DNA from: CAZAAW01 sp964483325
GTDB lineage: Bacteria > Pseudomonadota > Alphaproteobacteria > Rhizobiales > Kaistiaceae
Direction: 5' to 3'
DNA length: 64,000 nt
Assembly (NCBI GenBank): GCA_964483325.1
Contig: CAZAAW010000005.1
Location: forward strand, 62,001 to 126,000
The translations under genes were made by a program, and so were the position numbers. The notes beneath the pieces were generated by a model. It worked only from the letters and a program-made list of their open reading frames with translations. It searched no databases and was not told the origin of the DNA. Of the stretch, positions 10,348-19,193 are shown one piece after another (the stretch's first letter is position 1; every line of letters starts with the position of its first letter).

Positions 10348-11009
10348 ACGTTGCTGTGCCCTGCGGACAGATCCGCGGCCTGTGTCGAAAGATGAAAGGC
10401 TGTGCCGTCTGGCGGTTCTCTGCCGAGAAACCGGACGAGCGCGGCGATACGATCAAGCACGTTCTCGCTCGCCCGACCTGCGAGCAGTGCTGCATGTATC
10501 ACATGTGCGCCGCCCAATGCCAAACCCAATTGCGCCTCGCTGAAGAGGCAAATAATGCGGTTTTCGTCGCCGCCGCGGCGCCGGAAAGCGGCATCGAGCT
10601 TGCGGACGCCGTCGGCCGCCGCATCGGAGGCGTGGATCAGCGCCGCCACCTGCCCGGCGGCGATGGCCGCCTCGACCTTGGTGAAGCCGAGCGTCAGCGC
10701 GCCGGCCTTGCGCGCCAGCGACAGCGCCGACAGCGCCAGTTGCGCCAGCCGGTCGCCGACGCGGTCGGCAAGGCCCGGCGCGACATGCACTGTTTCGCGG
10801 AAGGCGTGGCCGAACAGCCTGCGCTTCTCCGCCGCGGCCACCGCCTCGGCGGTCGCCGTCACCCAGACGCCGCGGCCGGGGAGGTTGCGGCGGAAATCGG
10901 CAACCACTTCGCCGTCCGGCGCCAGCGCAAAACGCAGGAGCTCGTCCAGCGGCTTCACCTGCCGCGTGACGATGCAAAGGCGTTCTGTCGGCTCATTCCG
11001 TTTCGGCAA
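10344..11009 (-). CDS. ylxR: YlxR-family RNA-binding protein with L7Ae-like C-terminus
   Basis: A 221-residue protein of the YlxR (DUF448) family encoded between nusA and infB. The N-terminal half carries the family's RLCIVTRQVKP and LPGRGVWVT motifs. The C-terminal half (about 95-195: LALSALSLARKAGALTLGFTKVEAAI) looks like an L7Ae/L30e-type RNA-binding fold, the two-domain form usual in alphaproteobacteria. The start is TTG, three bases after the nusA stop. The role is probably in transcription/translation coupling; the molecular function is not settled. Confidence 0.88.
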   Translation of the reverse strand: MPKRNEPTERLCIVTRQVKPLDELLRFALAPDGEVVADFRRNLPGRGVWVTATAEAVAAAEKRRLFGHAFRETVHVAPGLADRVGDRLAQLALSALSLARKAGALTLGFTKVEAAIAAGQVAALIHASDAAADGVRKLDAAFRRRGGDENRIICLFSEAQLGLALGGAHVIHAALLAGRASENVLDRIAALVRFLGREPPDGTAFHLSTQAADLSAGHSNV

Positions 11010-11012
11010 TGG

Positions 11013-12614
11013 CTACGCACCCGCGGTTTCTTCTTCGGTCGGCTCAGCTTCGTCGGCGGCCGCTTCTTCCGGCGTGATCCAGCCGAGGCGGACGCGCGCA
11101 TCCATGATCATCGCCTCGGCATCGGCCTTCGACAGGCCGAAGCCGTCGAGCGCGCCGGCGTGCTGGATGGTCTCGCCGTCCTTGCGCTCGCTGTAGCCGA
11201 CGAGATCGTCCGGCACGGCACCGGCAAAGTCGTCCACCGACTTGATGTCGGCCTTGCCGAGAGCCACCAGCATCGCCGTGGTGATGCCGGGGATGGCCTT
11301 CAGCTCGTCGCTGACGCCGAGCGCCTGGCGCTCCGCATCCTGCTCGGCCTCCAGGCGCTCCAGATATTCCCTGGCACGCGCCTGCAGCTCTTCCGCCGTC
11401 TCGGCGTCGAAGCCCTCGATGCTGGAAATCTCGCCCGGGTCGACATAGGCGATTTCCTCGATCGAGGTGAAGCCTTCCGAGGCGAGGAGCTGGCCGATGA
11501 CCTCGTCCGCGTCGAGGGCGGTGTTGAACATCGCCGAGCGCTCCTGGAACTCCTTCTGGCGGCGCTCCGATTCCTCCTGCTCGGTGAGGATGTCGATATC
11601 CCAGCCGGTGAGCTGCGAGGCGAGGCGGACATTCTGGCCGCGGCGGCCGATGGCCAGCGACAGCTGCTCGTCCGGCACCACAACCTCGATGCGCTCGGCA
11701 TCCTCGTCGAGCACCACCTTGCTGACCTCGGCCGGCTGCAGCGCGTTGACGATGAAGGTCGCCGCGTCCGGGCTCCACGGAATGATGTCGATCTTCTCGC
11801 CCTGCAGCTCGTTGACGACCGCCTGGACGCGGCTGCCGCGCATGCCGACGCAGGCGCCGACCGGGTCGATCGACGAGTCGCGCGAGATGACGGCGATCTT
11901 GGCGCGCGAGCCGGGATCGCGGGCGACCGACTTCACCTCGATGATGCCGTCATAGATCTCGGGCACTTCCTGCGCGAACAGCTTGGCCATGAACTGCGGA
12001 TGGGTGCGCGACAGGAAGATCTGCGGCCCGCGCTGCTCGCGGCGCACGTCATAGACATAGGCGCGGATGCGGTCGCCGTAGCGGAAGTTCTCGCGCGGGA
12101 TCAGCTCGTCGCGGCGCACGATGCCCTCGCCGCGGCCGAGATCGACGATGACGTTGCCGTATTCGACGCGCTTGACCTGGCCGTTGACGATCTCGCCGAT
12201 GCGATCCTTGTACTCGTCATACTGCCGGTCGCGCTCGGCCTCGCGCACCTTCTGGACGATGACCTGCTTCGCCGACTGGGCGGCGATGCGGCCGAAATCC
12301 ATCGGCGGCAGCGGCTCGGCGATGTAGTCGCCGACCTGCGCCGCCGGGTTGCGCGCGCGGGCGTCGTCGAGGGAGATGTCGGTGGCCGGATTTTCGACCT
12401 CGTCCACCACCTTGAGCAGGCGCTGGAGCTTGATCTCGCCGGTCTTGCCGTTGATCTCGGCCCGCACGTCGGTCTCGGAGCCGTAGCGGGAGCGCGCCGC
12501 CTTCTGGATGGCGTCTTCCATGGCCGCGATGACGATGACGCGGTCGATCGCCTTTTCGCGGGCGACGGCATCGGCGATCTGCAGCAGTTCGAGGCGATTG
12601 GCGCTGACGGCCAT
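11013..12614 (-). CDS. nusA: Transcription termination/antitermination factor NusA
   Basis: Binds RNA polymerase and nascent RNA and modulates pausing, termination and antitermination. It has 533 residues. In order: N-terminal polymerase-binding domain (1-125), S1 domain (about 135-200, GQVKRVEYGNVIVDLG), two KH domains (KIAVISRDSSIDPVGACVG near 240, and the GRRGQNVRLA region near 325), and a C-terminal part with helix-hairpin-helix-like repeats (SIEEIAYVDPGEISSIEGFD and a second copy). It starts 20 bases after the rimP stop. Confidence 0.97.
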   Translation of the reverse strand: MAVSANRLELLQIADAVAREKAIDRVIVIAAMEDAIQKAARSRYGSETDVRAEINGKTGEIKLQRLLKVVDEVENPATDISLDDARARNPAAQVGDYIAEPLPPMDFGRIAAQSAKQVIVQKVREAERDRQYDEYKDRIGEIVNGQVKRVEYGNVIVDLGRGEGIVRRDELIPRENFRYGDRIRAYVYDVRREQRGPQIFLSRTHPQFMAKLFAQEVPEIYDGIIEVKSVARDPGSRAKIAVISRDSSIDPVGACVGMRGSRVQAVVNELQGEKIDIIPWSPDAATFIVNALQPAEVSKVVLDEDAERIEVVVPDEQLSLAIGRRGQNVRLASQLTGWDIDILTEQEESERRQKEFQERSAMFNTALDADEVIGQLLASEGFTSIEEIAYVDPGEISSIEGFDAETAEELQARAREYLERLEAEQDAERQALGVSDELKAIPGITTAMLVALGKADIKSVDDFAGAVPDDLVGYSERKDGETIQHAGALDGFGLSKADAEAMIMDARVRLGWITPEEAAADEAEPTEEETAGA

Positions 12615-12634
12615 GATCGGTCTCCGCTTGTGGT

Positions 12635-13348
12635 CTAGCTGTCTTCGGCAGGTTCGGATGCGTCCATGACGACCGCCCCTGCAGGTGTTGTGGCCTTGGG
12701 TGTGGCCTTGGATGTCGTGGCCTTGCGGCTGGCATTGATCCGTTCGGCGCGTTCGGCGGCGCGCTCGGCCTTGCGCGCTTCCTTGGCCTCCTTGGCGAGC
12801 TTCTTCTGCGCCTGGAGCTCGCTGCGGATCAGCGCCTCGGTCAGGATCAGCCGCGCCTCGGCGATATCGTCGAGCGGCAGGGCCACCGGCTCCGGCGGTT
12901 CCTTGCCCTCGGCCGGCTCCGGCTCGAAGCGCACCGCGTCGCCGTCGAGGGCGCCGATGGTGCCGCGGAAGCGCTTGCGCCCACCCACCGGCACGCGCAT
13001 CTCGACCTTCGCCAGATGCCCGAGGGCGCGCTCGAAATCGGAGCGCCGCACCAGCGGCCGGTCCATGCCCGGCGACGACACCTCGAGATGGTATTCGCGC
13101 TCGATCGGGTCGTCGACATCGAGCGTCGCCGACAGGTCGCGGCTGATCGCCTCGCAGTCGTCGACTGTCATCGGGCCGTCCGGCCGCTCGGCCATGATCT
13201 GCACCGTCAGGCCGTCGCGTCCGGAGATCTTCACCCGCACCAGGCGGTAGCCGAGGCCCTCGATCACCGGTTCGGCAATCGCTGCGACACGGGCGTCGAG
13301 CCCGGTCTCGGTCACGATCCTGTCTTCGCGCGCGGCGTCAGCGGCCAA
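12635..13348 (-). CDS. rimP: Ribosome maturation factor RimP
   Basis: 30S subunit maturation factor. It has 237 residues, longer than the roughly 150-200 usual because of a C-terminal Lys/Ala-rich extension (about 185-237) rich in KEAKEARKAERAAERAERI, likely disordered and basic. The core is recognisable from EPVIEGLGYRLVRVKI, DDCEAISRDLSATLDV and YHLEVSSPGMDRPL. The start is TTG with GGAGGA upstream. It is the first gene of the rimP-nusA-ylxR-infB operon, with a leader and terminator-like hairpin immediately upstream. Confidence 0.93.
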   Translation of the reverse strand: MAADAAREDRIVTETGLDARVAAIAEPVIEGLGYRLVRVKISGRDGLTVQIMAERPDGPMTVDDCEAISRDLSATLDVDDPIEREYHLEVSSPGMDRPLVRRSDFERALGHLAKVEMRVPVGGRKRFRGTIGALDGDAVRFEPEPAEGKEPPEPVALPLDDIAEARLILTEALIRSELQAQKKLAKEAKEARKAERAAERAERINASRKATTSKATPKATTPAGAVVMDASEPAEDS

Positions 13349-13375
13349 CTCGGTCCTCCGGCCGGTTTCGGATGT

Positions 13376-13407
13376 AAAAAAAGAGCGGGTCCGGCCGGGC
13401 CCACTCT
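13376..13407 (-). terminator. Attenuator-like terminator in the rimP leader
   Basis: The hairpin pairs 13382-13392 with 13397-13407 (one mismatch, one wobble, four-base loop). On the minus strand it is followed by seven T residues. It lies between the predicted promoter (13441-13469) and the rimP start, so it would cut the operon transcript short unless overridden. A weaker upstream hairpin, AACGA/TCGTT (13410-13424), completes a two-hairpin leader. This matches the published idea of a rimP leader attenuator in alphaproteobacteria; the identification is from memory, not from a covariance search. Confidence 0.75.
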
Positions 13408-13440
13408 CTAACGAACCAGTCGTTTGAGATTGATGCAGCC

Positions 13441-13469
13441 GATATAGGCCGGCGCGCTGCGCATTGCAA
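13441..13469 (-). promoter_or_regulatory. Predicted promoter of rimP-nusA-ylxR-infB
   Basis: On the minus strand TTGCAA (complement of 13464-13469), a 17-base spacer and TATATC (complement of 13441-13446) form a housekeeping-type promoter. Transcription would start near 13433, giving a leader of about 85 bases that contains the terminator hairpin. Confidence 0.65.
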
Positions 13470-13507
13470 GGTTAGCGGGTCGAGGGATGAGTCTTCGGCC
13501 GCCGCCT

Positions 13508-13690
13508 CTTACCTCTCCCGGCTGGGAGAGGTCGGGAGCCTCGCCGAGCGCAGCGAGGCTTAGGCGGACGGGTGAGGGACCACGCCGCCGGTAAGTACCT
13601 GCTGGACGCCGGTGCCTCTTATGGGGCCGTCGAGTGTCCCTCACCCGGAAACGCTGCGCGTTTCCGACCTCTCCCACAGGGAGAGGTAAA
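13508..13690. repeat. Intergenic repeat cluster (ACCTCTCCC / GGGAGAGGT type)
   Basis: Between the rimP promoter and the small membrane protein gene lies a set of facing repeats: ACCTCTCCC and GGGAGAGGT pairs at both ends, GCCTCGC...GCGAGGC, and GGGTGAGGGAC facing GTCCCTCACCC. The right-hand part with GGAAACGC and ACCTCTCCC resembles the block at 22302-22350. It looks like a composite of short palindromic elements with no coding sense. Confidence 0.6.
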
Positions 13691-13697
13691 GGGCAGC

Positions 13698-13916
13698 TCA
13701 GCCTCGGTGCCGCAGCCAGAAGCGGCGGAGCGCCACCAGGGCCCAGATCGCCTCGACGACGCCGAAGGGCCAGGCGCCCTGCAGAAAGCCATAGGCCGAG
13801 CCCAACCCACAGGCGAGTGCGAAGCCGAGGGTGGCCCAGGGCGACCTGTCCTCGAGCGCGTAGAAGACCAGCATGGCCGTCACGGCGACGAGGCCGAACA
13901 GCGTCAGCCTGTCCAT
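13698..13916 (-). CDS. Small two-helix membrane protein
   Basis: A 72-residue protein with two predicted membrane helices (about 5-20 and 28-48, followed by an amphipathic WALVALRRFWLRH end). I do not recognise a characterised family; small proteins of this kind next to trmB occur in Rhizobiales. The start ATG is one base after the trmB stop, so it is almost certainly co-translated with it. A role in ribosome or tRNA biology cannot be inferred from position alone. Confidence 0.7.
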   Translation of the reverse strand: MDRLTLFGLVAVTAMLVFYALEDRSPWATLGFALACGLGSAYGFLQGAWPFGVVEAIWALVALRRFWLRHRG

Positions 13917-13917
13917 C

Positions 13918-14592
13918 TCAGCTGCGCCGGAAGGTCAGGTAGGCCGGCCGGCGGCCGGCGGCGATGGCCTTCGCCTCGTAGCGGGTGCCGGGCCAGTCGG
14001 GCCAGGGCAGGCGCCAGTCGTCGGCGCGCTCCGCCGTCCAGGTGAAATCGGACCGCGCCAGCCCATGCTGGAGCGTCCAGTCGACATAATGCGGAATGTC
14101 GGAGGCGAAGCGGAAGATGCCGCCGGGGACCAGCAGACGGGCGAAGCGGTCGAGATTCTCCTGCGAGACGAAGCGCCTCTTCCAGTGGCGGCGCTTCGGC
14201 CACGGATCGGGATAGAGGAGGTCGATGCGGGCAAGGCTGCGGTCGGGCAGCCAGTCGAGGACCGGCGTCGCATCGCCGCCGTGGAGGCGGGCAGTGTCGA
14301 GCCCGGCGGCGTCGACGGCCGCCGCTGCCTTGGCGAGGCCGTTGATGAAGGGCTCGATGCCGATGAAGCCGACGTCGCGATTGGCTGCGGCCTCGGCGAC
14401 AAGCCGTTCACCGCCACCGAAGCCGATCTCCAGTCGCACCTCGCGCACCGGCCGCGGAAAGAGGCCGGCAAGGTCGGTCGGCCGCGGCGCCGCAAGGTCG
14501 AGCGGCGCCAGCGCCGACAGGAGCTCGCTGCGATGCGCGCTGAGCGGCCGTCCCTTGTGACGGCCGTAGAGACGGCGCCGCCCCTCCGACAT
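13918..14592 (-). CDS. trmB: tRNA (guanine-N7)-methyltransferase
   Basis: SAM-dependent enzyme that methylates G46 in the variable loop of tRNAs. It has 224 residues. EIGFGGGERL (SAM-binding loop, about 54-63), FIGIEPF, LLYPDPWPKRRHWKRRFV and the closing TRYEAKA are the diagnostic TrmB motifs. It lies 20 bases downstream of metK, which supplies its SAM, in the same transcript. Confidence 0.97.
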   Translation of the reverse strand: MSEGRRRLYGRHKGRPLSAHRSELLSALAPLDLAAPRPTDLAGLFPRPVREVRLEIGFGGGERLVAEAAANRDVGFIGIEPFINGLAKAAAAVDAAGLDTARLHGGDATPVLDWLPDRSLARIDLLYPDPWPKRRHWKRRFVSQENLDRFARLLVPGGIFRFASDIPHYVDWTLQHGLARSDFTWTAERADDWRLPWPDWPGTRYEAKAIAAGRRPAYLTFRRS

Positions 14593-14612
14593 GGCCGAAG
14601 CGTGCCGGCGGC

Positions 14613-15869
14613 TCAGCCGAGACCGCGGCGGATTTCGTCAGCGAGGTCGACGCGCTCCCACGAGAAGCCGCCATCGGCCTCCGGGGCGCGGCCGAAATGG
14701 CCATAGGCGGCGGTGCGCGCATAGATCGGCCGGTTGAGGCCGAGATGCTGGCGGATGCCGCGCGGTGACAGGTCCATGACCTTGCCCAGCACCGTCTCCA
14801 GCGCCTCCTCCTTGACGCGCCCGGTGCCGTGCAGGTCGACATAGATCGACAGCGGCTGCGACACGCCGATGGCGTAGGAGAGCTGGATGGTGCAGCGGTC
14901 GGCGAGATCGGCCGCGACGACGTTCTTGGCGAGATAGCGCGCCGCATAGGCGGCCGAGCGGTCGACCTTGGTCGGATCCTTGCCGGAGAAGGCGCCGCCG
15001 CCATGCGGCGCCGCGCCGCCATAGGTGTCGACGATGATCTTGCGGCCGGTGAGGCCGCAATCGCCGTCCGGGCCGCCGATGACGAACTTGCCGGTCGGAT
15101 TGACGTGCCAGGCGGTATTGCCGTCGATCCAGCCCTCCGGCAGCGCCTGGCGGACATAGGGCGTGACGATCTCGCGGATGTCGTCGGAGGTGAGCTCGCC
15201 ATGGCCGTTGCGGTGCTCGGCATGCTGCGTCGAGACGACGATCTGCGTCACGCCGACCGGCTTGCCGCCTTCGTAGCGGACCGTCACCTGACTCTTGGCA
15301 TCGGGCCGCAATTCGGGCGCGGCGCCGGACTTGCGCGCATCGGCCATCAGCCTGAGGATGCGGTGGGCATAGTAGATCGGCGCCGGCATCAGCTCCGGCG
15401 TCTCGCGGCAGGCATAGCCGAACATGATGCCCTGGTCGCCGGCGCCTTCATCCTTGTTGCCGGCGGCGTCGACGCCCTGGGCGATGTCCGCCGACTGGGC
15501 GTGCAGCAGGACCTCGATCTCGGCGGTCTGCCAGTGGAAGCCGTCCTGCTCGTAGCCGATGTCGCGCACCGCCTGGCGGGCGAGGTCGCGGATCATCTCC
15601 TTGTCCTCGGTCAGGGCTTCCGGCCCGCGCACCTCGCCGGCGATCACCATCCGGTTGGTCGTGGCCAGGGTCTCGCAGGCGACGCGCGCTTCGGGCATGG
15701 CGCCGATGAAGGCGTCGACGATCGTATCGGAGATGCGGTCGCAGACCTTGTCCGGATGGCCTTCCGAAACCGATTCGCTGGTGAAGAGATAGGAGGATCG
15801 CTGCACAGGAAAGTCCTTTGGAGCGGCAGGCCGCGCCTTCGCTGCGGTTGTGGCTGAGGTTGCCATCAT
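14613..15869 (-). CDS. metK: S-adenosylmethionine synthetase
   Basis: Makes SAM from methionine and ATP in the cytoplasm. It has 418 residues, somewhat above the roughly 385-400 norm because of a 20-residue N-terminal Ala/Pro extension. SEGHPDKVCD carries the active-site His (His38). GAGDQGIMFGYA is the ATP-binding signature and GGGAFSGKDPTKVDRSAAY the phosphate-binding loop. Two in-frame ATGs are adjacent at the start. I looked for a SAM riboswitch upstream and saw none. Confidence 0.97.
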   Translation of the reverse strand: MMATSATTAAKARPAAPKDFPVQRSSYLFTSESVSEGHPDKVCDRISDTIVDAFIGAMPEARVACETLATTNRMVIAGEVRGPEALTEDKEMIRDLARQAVRDIGYEQDGFHWQTAEIEVLLHAQSADIAQGVDAAGNKDEGAGDQGIMFGYACRETPELMPAPIYYAHRILRLMADARKSGAAPELRPDAKSQVTVRYEGGKPVGVTQIVVSTQHAEHRNGHGELTSDDIREIVTPYVRQALPEGWIDGNTAWHVNPTGKFVIGGPDGDCGLTGRKIIVDTYGGAAPHGGGAFSGKDPTKVDRSAAYAARYLAKNVVAADLADRCTIQLSYAIGVSQPLSIYVDLHGTGRVKEEALETVLGKVMDLSPRGIRQHLGLNRPIYARTAAYGHFGRAPEADGGFSWERVDLADEIRRGLG

Positions 15870-15954
15870 GTGGCAGCGATTGCACCGCCGGTCAATGCGG
15901 CGGCACGGCGGTCATGGCAGGGGTGCGGCAGCCGCAACGAGGCGGCCACCGGGC

Positions 15955-16371
15955 TTAGTTGTCGTCGCTTTCGCCAGCGATGGCGCGGACGAGGTCGACG
16001 ATCCGGCGGCGAACCTTGGGATCGGCGATGCGGACGAAAGCCCGGTTGAGCTGCAGACCCTCCGAGCTGGACAGGAAATCGACGACGAAGGAGCCGGACT
16101 GGCTCTCGCCCTCGACGGCGACACCGTCTCCACCGCGGCCGGGAGCGCCCTCGAAGAAAAAGGCGATCGGCACCGACAGGACGGAAGCAATGTTCTGCAG
16201 ACGGCTGGCACCGATACGGTTGGTGCCCTTCTCGTACTTCTGAATCTGCTGGAAAGTGATGCCAAGCTGTTCGCCCAGCCGTTCCTGACTCATTCCCAGC
16301 ATCATACGGCGAAAGCGTACCCGCCCGCCGACGTGAATGTCGATCGGGTTGGGTTTTTTCGTCACTGCCAT
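15955..16371 (-). CDS. HTH (Xre) regulator upstream of metK, PraR/PhrR-like
   Basis: A 138-residue regulator with an N-terminal Cro/C1-type helix-turn-helix (about 18-72: RVRFRRMMLGMSQERLGEQLGITFQQIQKYEKG) and a C-terminal helical region ending in a conserved NRAFVRIADPKVRRRIVDLVRAIA. The start MAVTKKPNPIDIHVGGRV fits family length and has GAGAGAAG upstream. In rhizobia a regulator of this type (called PraR or PhrR, implicated in quorum sensing, biofilm and acid responses) sits next to metK; assignment here rests on sequence pattern and gene order. Confidence 0.82.
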   Translation of the reverse strand: MAVTKKPNPIDIHVGGRVRFRRMMLGMSQERLGEQLGITFQQIQKYEKGTNRIGASRLQNIASVLSVPIAFFFEGAPGRGGDGVAVEGESQSGSFVVDFLSSSEGLQLNRAFVRIADPKVRRRIVDLVRAIAGESDDN

Positions 16372-16475
16372 TGCGGCTTCTCTCGAGGAATGAGGGATCA
16401 AGCCCGCCATCCGGCGCTCCTGCCTCGCCGCCCCCTTCTAGGCGGGCGGATACAAAGCAGCGACGAACAAGGCTG

Positions 16476-18074
16476 TCAATTCTTCTGAAATACCAGCGGG
16501 ATGCGTGTAGCAATAGCAATTGACGCAACCAAAAGTAGTAAAATTGCCGGCAAAATATCGCCAAATCTGGCGTAAACGGTCGGTGGCAGGCTCGCCGGCA
16601 GCGCCCCGTCGAGGACGCCCCGCTCGCCGACATCGAGCCTGGCACGAACGCGGCCATAGGGATCGACGATCGCCGAAATCCCGGAATTGGCAGCCCGAAC
16701 AAGGGGTAAGCCTTCCTCCACGGCGCGCACGATGGCCTGCCGCAGATGCTGCCGCGGGCCGGGCGTATCTCCGAACCAGCCGTCATTGGTAAGATTGAGA
16801 AGCCAGCCCGGACGGCTGCCCGGCGCCAGCACCTCGTTCGGAAAGATCGCCTCGTAGCAGATCAGCGGGGCGAAGGGTGGCGCCCCGTCGGCGGCAAGGG
16901 TGCGACGAACTGGACCAGGGGAAAAACCGCCCGGCAGCGCCACGAGCTGGCTGAGGCCCCAGCGTTCCACCGCCGCGGCATAGGGCAGGTACTCGCCGAA
17001 CGGGACGAGATGCACCTTGTCATAGGCGTCGACGATGGCGCCGTTGCTGTCGACGACATAGACGCTGTTGAAGAAATGCGCCGTGCCGTCGGGGCTGCGC
17101 TCGCCGCGCGGCGCGCCGGTGATCAGCGTCGCGCCCTCCGGCAGGTGGTCGGCGATGGCCGTAAGGGCTTCCGGATGGGCGGCGAGGAGGAACGGCACCG
17201 CCGTCTCGGCCCAGATGACGAGCGTCGGCGGCGGCGCCGGGTTCTGCGGCGGCGCGGCGCTGAGCTGCAGGGTTTCGGCGAAGATCGCCTCCGCCTGCTC
17301 GGCATCGGCCTTGACGGTCTGGGCGATGCTGGGCTGGACGATGCGCAGCCGGACGCCGGCGACGGCCGTATCCGTGTCGGCGCGCAGCCTCAGCAGCCCG
17401 AAGGCGATATCGGCCACGAACAGCAGCAGCAGGGCGGCGACCGCCAGCCAGCGGCCACGGCCGCGCTCCACCGCTCCGGCCAGCATCGCCGGGGCGGCGA
17501 AGAGGAGAAAGGCGGCGAGCGTCATGCCCCACAGGCCGACCAGCGATGCCGGCTGCATCATCAGCGTGTTGGGCATCAGCGCATAGCCGAAGGCGTTCCA
17601 GGGAAAGCCGGTGAGGGCATGGCCGCGCAGCCATTCCGCCAGCGTCATGGCGACGGCGAAGACCAGCACGCGGCTCCAGCCGTCGGTCCAGAACAGCCGG
17701 GCGAGAACGGCGCCCAGGGCCCAGAACAGCGCCAGCCCGGCCGGCAGGGCGATCACCGCCACCGGCAGCAGCCAGGCGAAGGTCGCCGCATCGACCAGGA
17801 AGGACATGCCGACCCACCACAGGCCGGCAAGGAAGAAGCCGAAGCCGAACCACCAGCCGGCGGCGGCCGCCGGCAGGAAGCGGCGCAGGAGGCCGGTGCC
17901 TTCCGGCGGCACCGAGCCGTCGATCAGCCAGACGAGGACCGGGATCGTCAGCCAGGCGACCGGGAAGATGTCGAACGGCGCGAAGGCTAGCACCGTCGCC
18001 GCCCCGGCGATCAGCGCCAGGGCGTAGCGCCGCCATCCCCAGAGCACGATGATGGCGTCGGCCAGTCTGTTCAT
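16476..18074 (-). CDS. lnt: Apolipoprotein N-acyltransferase
   Basis: Inner-membrane enzyme that adds the third acyl chain to lipoproteins. It has 532 residues with about seven N-terminal membrane helices, a large periplasmic nitrilase-like domain (about 235-495) and one final helix (LLLLVASIAIATRI). The Glu-Lys-Cys triad can be placed in IWAETAVPF, YDKVHLVPFGEYLP and LICYEAIFPNEV. It follows corC, the typical lnt neighbour. Confidence 0.95.
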   Translation of the reverse strand: MNRLADAIIVLWGWRRYALALIAGAATVLAFAPFDIFPVAWLTIPVLVWLIDGSVPPEGTGLLRRFLPAAAAGWWFGFGFFLAGLWWVGMSFLVDAATFAWLLPVAVIALPAGLALFWALGAVLARLFWTDGWSRVLVFAVAMTLAEWLRGHALTGFPWNAFGYALMPNTLMMQPASLVGLWGMTLAAFLLFAAPAMLAGAVERGRGRWLAVAALLLLFVADIAFGLLRLRADTDTAVAGVRLRIVQPSIAQTVKADAEQAEAIFAETLQLSAAPPQNPAPPPTLVIWAETAVPFLLAAHPEALTAIADHLPEGATLITGAPRGERSPDGTAHFFNSVYVVDSNGAIVDAYDKVHLVPFGEYLPYAAAVERWGLSQLVALPGGFSPGPVRRTLAADGAPPFAPLICYEAIFPNEVLAPGSRPGWLLNLTNDGWFGDTPGPRQHLRQAIVRAVEEGLPLVRAANSGISAIVDPYGRVRARLDVGERGVLDGALPASLPPTVYARFGDILPAILLLLVASIAIATRIPLVFQKN

Positions 18075-18137
18075 CGGCTACCGGGGAGCGAATCGAAAGG
18101 GAAGGCCTGGCCAGCCTTCCTTTCCCGGGGCCGGCGG

Positions 18138-19157
18138 TCAAGCGCGAGCGGCGCGCGCCTCCGGGACAGCCTCGCCGCCGTCGCTGTCGGGCTGCGGGGC
18201 CAGGATGCGCACCTTCTTGACGCGGCGCTGGTCGGCGTCGAGCACGTCCAGCGTGAAGCCGCCCGGCGCGGCGATGCTCTCGCCGGCCACCGGGACGCGG
18301 CCGAACAGGCGGAAGACGAGGCCGCCGATGGTGTCGATCGCCTCGCCGTCGCCGTTCATCAGGCCGGCGCCGACGACCTTGACGACATCCTCGACGCTGG
18401 CCGCGGCATCGGCGATGTAGACGCCGCCGCCTTCGGCCACCAGCATCGGCTCTTCCTCGTCATATTCGTCCTCGATCTCGCCGACGACAGTCTCGATGGC
18501 GTCCTCGATCGAGACGAGCCCGTCGGTGCCGCCATATTCGTCGATGACGACTGCAAGCTGCGTGCGCTGCGACTGCATTGTCGCCAGCAGCGTCGTCACC
18601 GCCATCGACGGCGGCACGAACAGCACCTTGCGCACCAGATCGGCATCGGCGACGCGCTGGGTGAGGTCGATGCGGCTGAAATCGTAGCGCGGGTTGTCCT
18701 CGTCCGCGCCGGCCTCGGCCGAGCGGCGGGCGAAATAGCCCATCAGGTCCTTGATGTGCACCATGCCCACCGCCTCATCGAGCGTGTCGCGATAGACGGG
18801 CAGGCGGGAATGGCCGGAATCGTCGAATTCGGCGATCAGCTCCGCCAGGCTGGCGCTCTCGTCGATGGCGCGCATGTCGGCGCGCGGCACCATGATGTCC
18901 TCCACCCGCGTCTCGCGCAGGTCGAGGATGTTCTGCAGCATCAGCCGCTCTTCCGGCGAGAAGGCCGGATCGACGTCGGCTTCCTCGAGCGCGTCCTCGA
19001 GGTCTTCGCGGGCCGAACTCGGCTTCAGGCCGACGGCGGCCCATAATCGGTCGAGCCAGCCTTCGCCCTGTTTCGAGCCCTCCTCGCGAGGGCCCTGGCT
19101 ACTGGGAGGCTCAGGGTTCGATTCAGCGTTCGAACCGGACGCGTGGCGATCGCTCAT
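18138..19157 (-). CDS. CorC/HlyC-family CBS-domain protein
   Basis: A 339-residue soluble protein with an N-terminal region leading to a CBS pair (about 90-220: VEDIMVPRADMRAIDE, HSRLPVYRDTLDEAVGMVHIKDLMGY, AVVIDEYGGTDGLVSIEDAIE) and a C-terminal CorC_HlyC transporter-associated domain (about 240-320). It is the cytosolic CorC type without a DUF21 membrane part, linked in other bacteria to magnesium/cobalt efflux. The phoH-ybeY-corC-lnt order is conserved widely. Confidence 0.9.
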   Translation of the reverse strand: MSDRHASGSNAESNPEPPSSQGPREEGSKQGEGWLDRLWAAVGLKPSSAREDLEDALEEADVDPAFSPEERLMLQNILDLRETRVEDIMVPRADMRAIDESASLAELIAEFDDSGHSRLPVYRDTLDEAVGMVHIKDLMGYFARRSAEAGADEDNPRYDFSRIDLTQRVADADLVRKVLFVPPSMAVTTLLATMQSQRTQLAVVIDEYGGTDGLVSIEDAIETVVGEIEDEYDEEEPMLVAEGGGVYIADAAASVEDVVKVVGAGLMNGDGEAIDTIGGLVFRLFGRVPVAGESIAAPGGFTLDVLDADQRRVKKVRILAPQPDSDGGEAVPEARAARA

Positions 19158-19193
19158 TATCCCACATTGCCGGCAGGGACGGCGCTCGGGACC

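Noticed and set aside
7666..10395. 909-codon open frame opposite infB
   Set aside because: Same reason: it mirrors infB, is dominated by His, Leu, Asp and Gly, and has no ribosome-binding site at its start.
10356..12638. 760-codon open frame opposite ylxR and nusA
   Set aside because: Spans two well-supported genes on the other strand, with composition typical of antisense frames in GC-rich DNA.
15870..15954. SAM riboswitch upstream of metK
   Set aside because: Looked for because metK is a SAM gene, but the spacer to the HTH gene is short and shows no SAM-I or SAM-II-like helices.
18097..18123. Hairpin GGAAGGC/GCCTTCC between lnt and corC as a terminator
   Set aside because: A stem exists, but there is no T-run on the minus strand and both genes are normally co-transcribed.
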